Shown here piece after piece: positions 60,840 through 64,000 of a DNA stretch of 64,000 bases (the first letter of the stretch is position 1; each line of letters opens with the position of its first letter). Made by a program: the position numbers and the translations under genes. The notes beneath the pieces were generated by a model. The model had not been told where the DNA came from, searched no databases, and saw only the letters and a program-made list of their open reading frames with translations. This DNA comes from JBBDRJ01 sp963766295. GTDB lineage: Bacteria > Actinomycetota > JAICYB01. The stretch is taken from assembly GCA_963766295.1 (NCBI GenBank), contig CAVXYW010000002.1:1426001-1490000 (forward strand), read 5' to 3'.

Positions 60840-61703
60840 TCAAGCGTTTGCCGCTAGGAACTCCAGGATCAGTTTGCTCACCTCATTTGGACGCTCTTGT
60901 TGAACCCAATGCCCTGTATCCGGTAGGGACTGAAGAACGAATGGCCCTTCGACAAATTCTCCGGCCCTGCGGCCGAGCTCCCATGTCAGGTACGGGTCGT
61001 CCAAACCCCAGATCAACATCACCGGCGAGCTGATCGGCGGCAGCGGCAAACGTTGGCCGGATAGATAGGTGCTCGGGTGAACGTTGGCCCGGTACCAGTT
61101 GATTCCGGCCGTCAGACGCCCCGGCCGCGAGATCATCTCAACGAACCGGTCGACTTCTTCGTCCGGCAGCTTCACCGAAGCCGTCCCCCACCACCACACA
61201 CGCATCAACTCGTAGTCGTTACGCGACATCAGCTCTTCCGCGATGCCTTCGAATTGGTAGACGTACATGTAGAAGGACGCTTGGAGCTGCGCAAGGTTCT
61301 TCGTGAGGTCCGCCATTGCGCTGGGATGGGGCGAGTTGCAAACGATCGTCCGCTCGACCTTGTCAGGCATCAACGCCGCAAATACCCAGCCAAGAGTTCC
61401 GCCCCAATCGTGGGACACCAAAGTCGCCCGGCCCCCAACACTGTCGATAACGGCCGTCACGTCACCAAAGGAATTGGCAATCGCATAGGCAGCGACATCC
61501 TCGGGTGCGTCCGACTCTCCGAACCCGCGAAGGTCCATCGCGACCGCGCGATAGCCGGCCTCGGCCACTGCCTTAACCTGATGGCGCCAGCACCACCAGG
61601 ACTCCGGGAAGCCGTGGAGGAAGACAACGGGGTCTCCGTCCTCGGGTCCGTCCTCTACGACATGGATCTTCACGCCGGACGAATCGACGAAGCGCTCTCT
61701 CAC
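60840..61703 (-). CDS. Alpha/beta hydrolase, epoxide hydrolase-like
   Basis: The 287-residue protein has VVFLHGFPESWWCWRHQVKA, the nucleophile Asp in LVSHDWGGTLGW, and the His in DTGHWVQQERP near the end, as in soluble epoxide hydrolases and fluoroacetate/haloalkane dehalogenases. Tyr residues that polarise epoxides may lie in the cap (YMYVYQFEG). The GTG start overlaps the stop of the next hydrolase gene upstream (61700). Confidence 0.88.
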   Translation of the reverse strand: MRERFVDSSGVKIHVVEDGPEDGDPVVFLHGFPESWWCWRHQVKAVAEAGYRAVAMDLRGFGESDAPEDVAAYAIANSFGDVTAVIDSVGGRATLVSHDWGGTLGWVFAALMPDKVERTIVCNSPHPSAMADLTKNLAQLQASFYMYVYQFEGIAEELMSRNDYELMRVWWWGTASVKLPDEEVDRFVEMISRPGRLTAGINWYRANVHPSTYLSGQRLPLPPISSPVMLIWGLDDPYLTWELGRRAGEFVEGPFVLQSLPDTGHWVQQERPNEVSKLILEFLAANA

Positions 61704-62578
61704 ACGCGTTCCAAGATGGCTTCGGTCACTCGCTCAGGGACTTCGATCGACGGCCAGTGCGACACGTCCGGCCAAGTGACGACCTCCGTCTCCGGCCTGA
61801 TCTCCTTGAGATGGTGAGGCATCGCGATGACCGCGATCGGATCCTGTTCGCCCCACAAAGCGGTCATCGGTCCGGGGTAATCGACGAGGCCGGCCGTCCA
61901 CCGCTCTTGGTTCTCTCGTCGCTCTTCGATGTAACGAACGGTGCGCGGCAACAGTTGGTCGCCGCCGTTGTGTTTGATCAGCGCGAGCATCGCGGCCAGC
62001 TCGTCCTCGGGTGCAGGGTGCTCGGTCGAGAAAGTCGCTTGTAACCCGGGCGCCATCCCGTCGATGCCCAGAGGTTCCGTCAGCCGCTCATCAGGAAGCT
62101 CGAGCAGGAACAGCTGCCCGGCGGACAATTGCACGAGATGCATGAATATCGATCCGTTGGTGAGGATCGACTTGCCTATCTCGAAATTGAGCTTGCCCTC
62201 CGTCGATCTCTTCAACAGCTCGGCGTTCACGGTGTCGCCCATGTCGTGGGAAACGAGCACGCACTCATCGATCCCGCAATCGGCAGCGACGGCTTCCGCG
62301 ATATCGGCTTGCTCGAAGAGCGAGTTGCGCTTGTCCGGCTTGTCGGAAAGACCGAAGCCCAGGAAATCGAAGGTTACGACTCGAGCTTTCTTCGCCAGCT
62401 CGGGCACGATCGTGTGCCAGTCGAAGGATGAGCTCGGGAATCCGTGGAGGATGAAGATCGTCCTGCCCGGGTGAGAGTTCGTATCGAGGACGAAGATCCG
62501 GTTCCCCTCGACCTCGATGAAGCGTCCGGAGTCTTTCCAGTCGGCAACGGCTGCGGGGAGTTGATCCATGACGGACAT
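61700..62578 (-). CDS. Alpha/beta hydrolase, dehalogenase/epoxide hydrolase-like
   Basis: The 292-residue protein shows FILHGFPSSSFDWH, the nucleophile Asp in VLVSHDMGDTVNAELL, and the C-terminal His in WPDVSHWPSIEVPERV. It belongs to the same superfamily as its downstream neighbour but is only distantly similar, so the pair is not a simple recent duplication. Substrate unknown. The two genes overlap by four bases and are coupled. Confidence 0.85.
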   Translation of the reverse strand: MSVMDQLPAAVADWKDSGRFIEVEGNRIFVLDTNSHPGRTIFILHGFPSSSFDWHTIVPELAKKARVVTFDFLGFGLSDKPDKRNSLFEQADIAEAVAADCGIDECVLVSHDMGDTVNAELLKRSTEGKLNFEIGKSILTNGSIFMHLVQLSAGQLFLLELPDERLTEPLGIDGMAPGLQATFSTEHPAPEDELAAMLALIKHNGGDQLLPRTVRYIEERRENQERWTAGLVDYPGPMTALWGEQDPIAVIAMPHHLKEIRPETEVVTWPDVSHWPSIEVPERVTEAILERV

Positions 62579-62591
62579 GCTGCCCCACAGC

Positions 62592-62597
62592 TACTGT
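62592..62597 (+). promoter_or_regulatory. -10 box of a probable leaderless M20 deacylase transcript
   Basis: TACTGT ends seven bases before the ATG of the M20-family gene, so transcription should start at the start codon. No Shine-Dalgarno sequence is visible. Confidence 0.4.
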
Positions 62598-62604
62598 TGA
62601 CCGC

Positions 62605-63795
62605 ATGTCACAGCCGGGTGAGGATCTAGCAGCTCTAGTACGCCAACACGTCGATCCGGACGAGGTCATCGAGATCTGCCGCGATCTCGTTAGTACGCCG
62701 TCGGAGAACCCCCCTGGGGACGAGCGTGAGATCGCGGCCACCTCGCAGCGGCTCTTGGCGAATCTCGGTTTGGAGGCTGAGTTCGTCGAGCCCCAGCCCG
62801 GTCGCGTGAGCACGATCTCGACCTGGGGTGAAGGCAGCGGACGGACGCTGTTGTTCAACGGCCACTACGACGTCGTTCCAGTGCCCGATCCGGACGCCTG
62901 GCCGCACCATCCTTACTCGGGACACGTCGACAACGGGAAGCTCTACGGCCGGGGATCGAGCGATATGAAGTCGGGCATCGCGTCGTGCTTGGGGGCCGTC
63001 GCTGCGCTACGGCGTGCCGGCTTCGAACCGTCCGGCAAGCTTGTGATGCATTTCGTCGCCGATGAAGAGGCGCTGGGCACACACGGAACCAAATTCCTCG
63101 TCGCGAACGGCTATTGCGACGGCGCTACCGAATCGCTCGTCGGCGAACCAACCGGCATGCACCTGGTCACATCGGAACGAGGTGCGGTCTGGCTGCGCAT
63201 CACCACCCAAGGCGTGTCGGCCCACGGGTCGGCCCCTCAACTCGGCGTCAACGCCGTCGACCATATGAGCCGCATCGTTCGAGAGATCAGCAGTATGCGT
63301 TTCAAGAAGCTGCACGAGATGCTCGGCGCGCCGACGGTGAATGTGGGAACGATCCACGGCGGATCGAAAGTGAACATGGTCCCCGCTCAGTGCGTGATCG
63401 AAGTTGACCGGCGCACCCTGCCCGGCGAATCGCTCGAAGAAGTCGTCGGCGAGATACAGCAAGTCATCGACAAGGTGAAAGAGGATGTACCGGACCTCCG
63501 CGCGAACGTCGAGGTGGACGACTGGGCCGAAGCGTCAGAAACGCCGGAAGGTACTTCACTGGTCGGCCTTCTATCGGATGCGCGCGACGCTCTTGGGATC
63601 GAGGGATCAGAAGTTGGATACGCAGGCGCGACGGACGCCCGTTTCCTGATCAATCAGGCGAAGATCCCATCGGTCATCTTCGGGCCGGGAGATCTGTATC
63701 AGGCTCACACCACCGGTGAGCACGTCGACACCGAGCTGCTCGTGCAAGCGGCGCGGGCCTACGCGTTCGCCTTCGTGAAGTTCCTGGGCGATTAA
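62605..63795 (+). CDS. M20 family metallopeptidase/deacylase (ArgE/DapE-like)
   Basis: The 396-residue protein has the M20 di-zinc motifs: LLFNGHYDVVPVPDPDAW (His and the general-base-associated Asp), YGRGSSDMKSGIASCLGAV, and FVADEEALGTHG with the catalytic Glu. The dimerisation domain (about 180-290) contains RITTQGVSAHGSAPQLG and the later VNMVPAQCVIEVDRR. It hydrolyses an N-acyl or peptide bond; candidates are acetylornithine and succinyl-diaminopimelate, but many relatives have other substrates. Confidence 0.92.
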   Translation: MSQPGEDLAALVRQHVDPDEVIEICRDLVSTPSENPPGDEREIAATSQRLLANLGLEAEFVEPQPGRVSTISTWGEGSGRTLLFNGHYDVVPVPDPDAWPHHPYSGHVDNGKLYGRGSSDMKSGIASCLGAVAALRRAGFEPSGKLVMHFVADEEALGTHGTKFLVANGYCDGATESLVGEPTGMHLVTSERGAVWLRITTQGVSAHGSAPQLGVNAVDHMSRIVREISSMRFKKLHEMLGAPTVNVGTIHGGSKVNMVPAQCVIEVDRRTLPGESLEEVVGEIQQVIDKVKEDVPDLRANVEVDDWAEASETPEGTSLVGLLSDARDALGIEGSEVGYAGATDARFLINQAKIPSVIFGPGDLYQAHTTGEHVDTELLVQAARAYAFAFVKFLGD

Positions 63796-63848
63796 CGCTC
63801 GGGAAGCCCCACGCACCTAGGTGTGTTGTCCGTAAGAATGGAGGACAT

Positions 63849-64000
63849 ATGACCGCACCAAACGCAACCCTCGATGCCAAAGGTCTTGCCTGCCCAATGC
63901 CGGTCGTGAAGGCGCGGCTGGAGATCGAGAAGCTGGGCACCGGTGACGTCCTGCAGGTCATCGCGACCGATCCCGGATCGGTTTCCGACTTCGATAACTG
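63849..64000 (+). CDS. TusA family sulfur-relay protein, 3' end outside window
   Basis: Fifty codons are visible. The protein begins with TLDAKGLACPMPVVKARLEI, the TusA/SirA motif with the sulfur-accepting Cys in ACPMP, and continues through DVLQVIATDPGSVSDF. TusA proteins pass persulfide sulfur to tRNA modification or other acceptors. GGAGGAC lies just before the ATG. The MoeZ-like gene at 48824 is the only other sulfur-relay gene in the window. Confidence 0.93.
   Translation, partial: MTAPNATLDAKGLACPMPVVKARLEIEKLGTGDVLQVIATDPGSVSDFDN

Overview
The window looks like chromosomal DNA from a high-GC Actinomycetota, probably an uncultured lineage. Pointers are a SepH-type septation protein, DUF3040 and DUF1416 proteins, a primary sigma factor with a long Ala/Lys/Pro-rich N-terminus, F420-type flavin enzymes, a Pol-PE-Lig LigD, a LexA box of the actinobacterial CGAAC-N4-GTTCG type, and many GTG/TTG starts with 4-bp ATGA/GTGA/TTGA overlaps. 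No rRNA, tRNA, CRISPR array, insertion sequence or prophage was seen. Genes are dense and no gap longer than about 300 bases is without a feature.

Layout: 1-1846 is a minus-strand run (basic small protein, NadD-like nucleotidyltransferase, DUF3040, membrane protein cut by the window edge). 1973-10543 is a plus-strand transporter operon: anchored secreted protein, 49-residue membrane protein, membrane-anchored LivK-type binding protein, LivH-LivM fusion permease, and a giant MFS-LivF-LivG fusion. 10540-14915 (minus) mixes beta-oxidation enzymes with two secreted lipoproteins. 13125-18310 holds three different secreted beta-propeller proteins. 18431-22344 has DUF1416, an isocitrate-type dehydrogenase and, converging on it, a HTH-cupin regulator-leuC-leuD operon with a palindromic operator candidate. 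22479-26004 contains a phosphoesterase, then an aromatic amino acid attenuator (leaderless leader peptide with Trp-Tyr-Phe-Phe-Phe, antiterminator and terminator) ahead of DAHP synthase and trpS.

26001-31092 carries threonine aldolase, a pfkA split by three single-base insertions, glpK and an acyltransferase. 31225-38692 carries nth, a COG2403/cDPG synthetase-like GTPase, enoyl-CoA hydratase, ligD and a GAF-PAS-GAF-SpoIIE phosphatase. 38689-41956 is a glucokinase / small protein / ArsA-type ATPase operon (the ATPase appears to use a CTG start) with a divergent MerR regulator. 41953-50017 is mixed metabolism: SRPBCC, phosphoesterase, CcmH variant, OsmC, MpaB-like oxygenase, MmgE/PrpD, F420 oxidoreductases, and a MoeZ-like sulfur-activating enzyme.

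50119-55909 covers cell division, repair and transcription: sepH, a Cys-rich protein and yjbQ around one LexA box, a DEDDh exonuclease-GIY-YIG protein with a second LexA box in its promoter, and sigA. 56090-64000 has an alpha/beta hydrolase-adenylate cyclase fusion, DinB, methyltransferase, CBS and CsbD-like stress proteins, a two-domain cupredoxin lipoprotein, two alpha/beta hydrolases, an M20 deacylase and the start of tusA. Several genes have a -10 hexamer 6-8 bases before the start codon, which fits leaderless mRNAs. Functional names are from motif and family recognition by eye; no database search was run.
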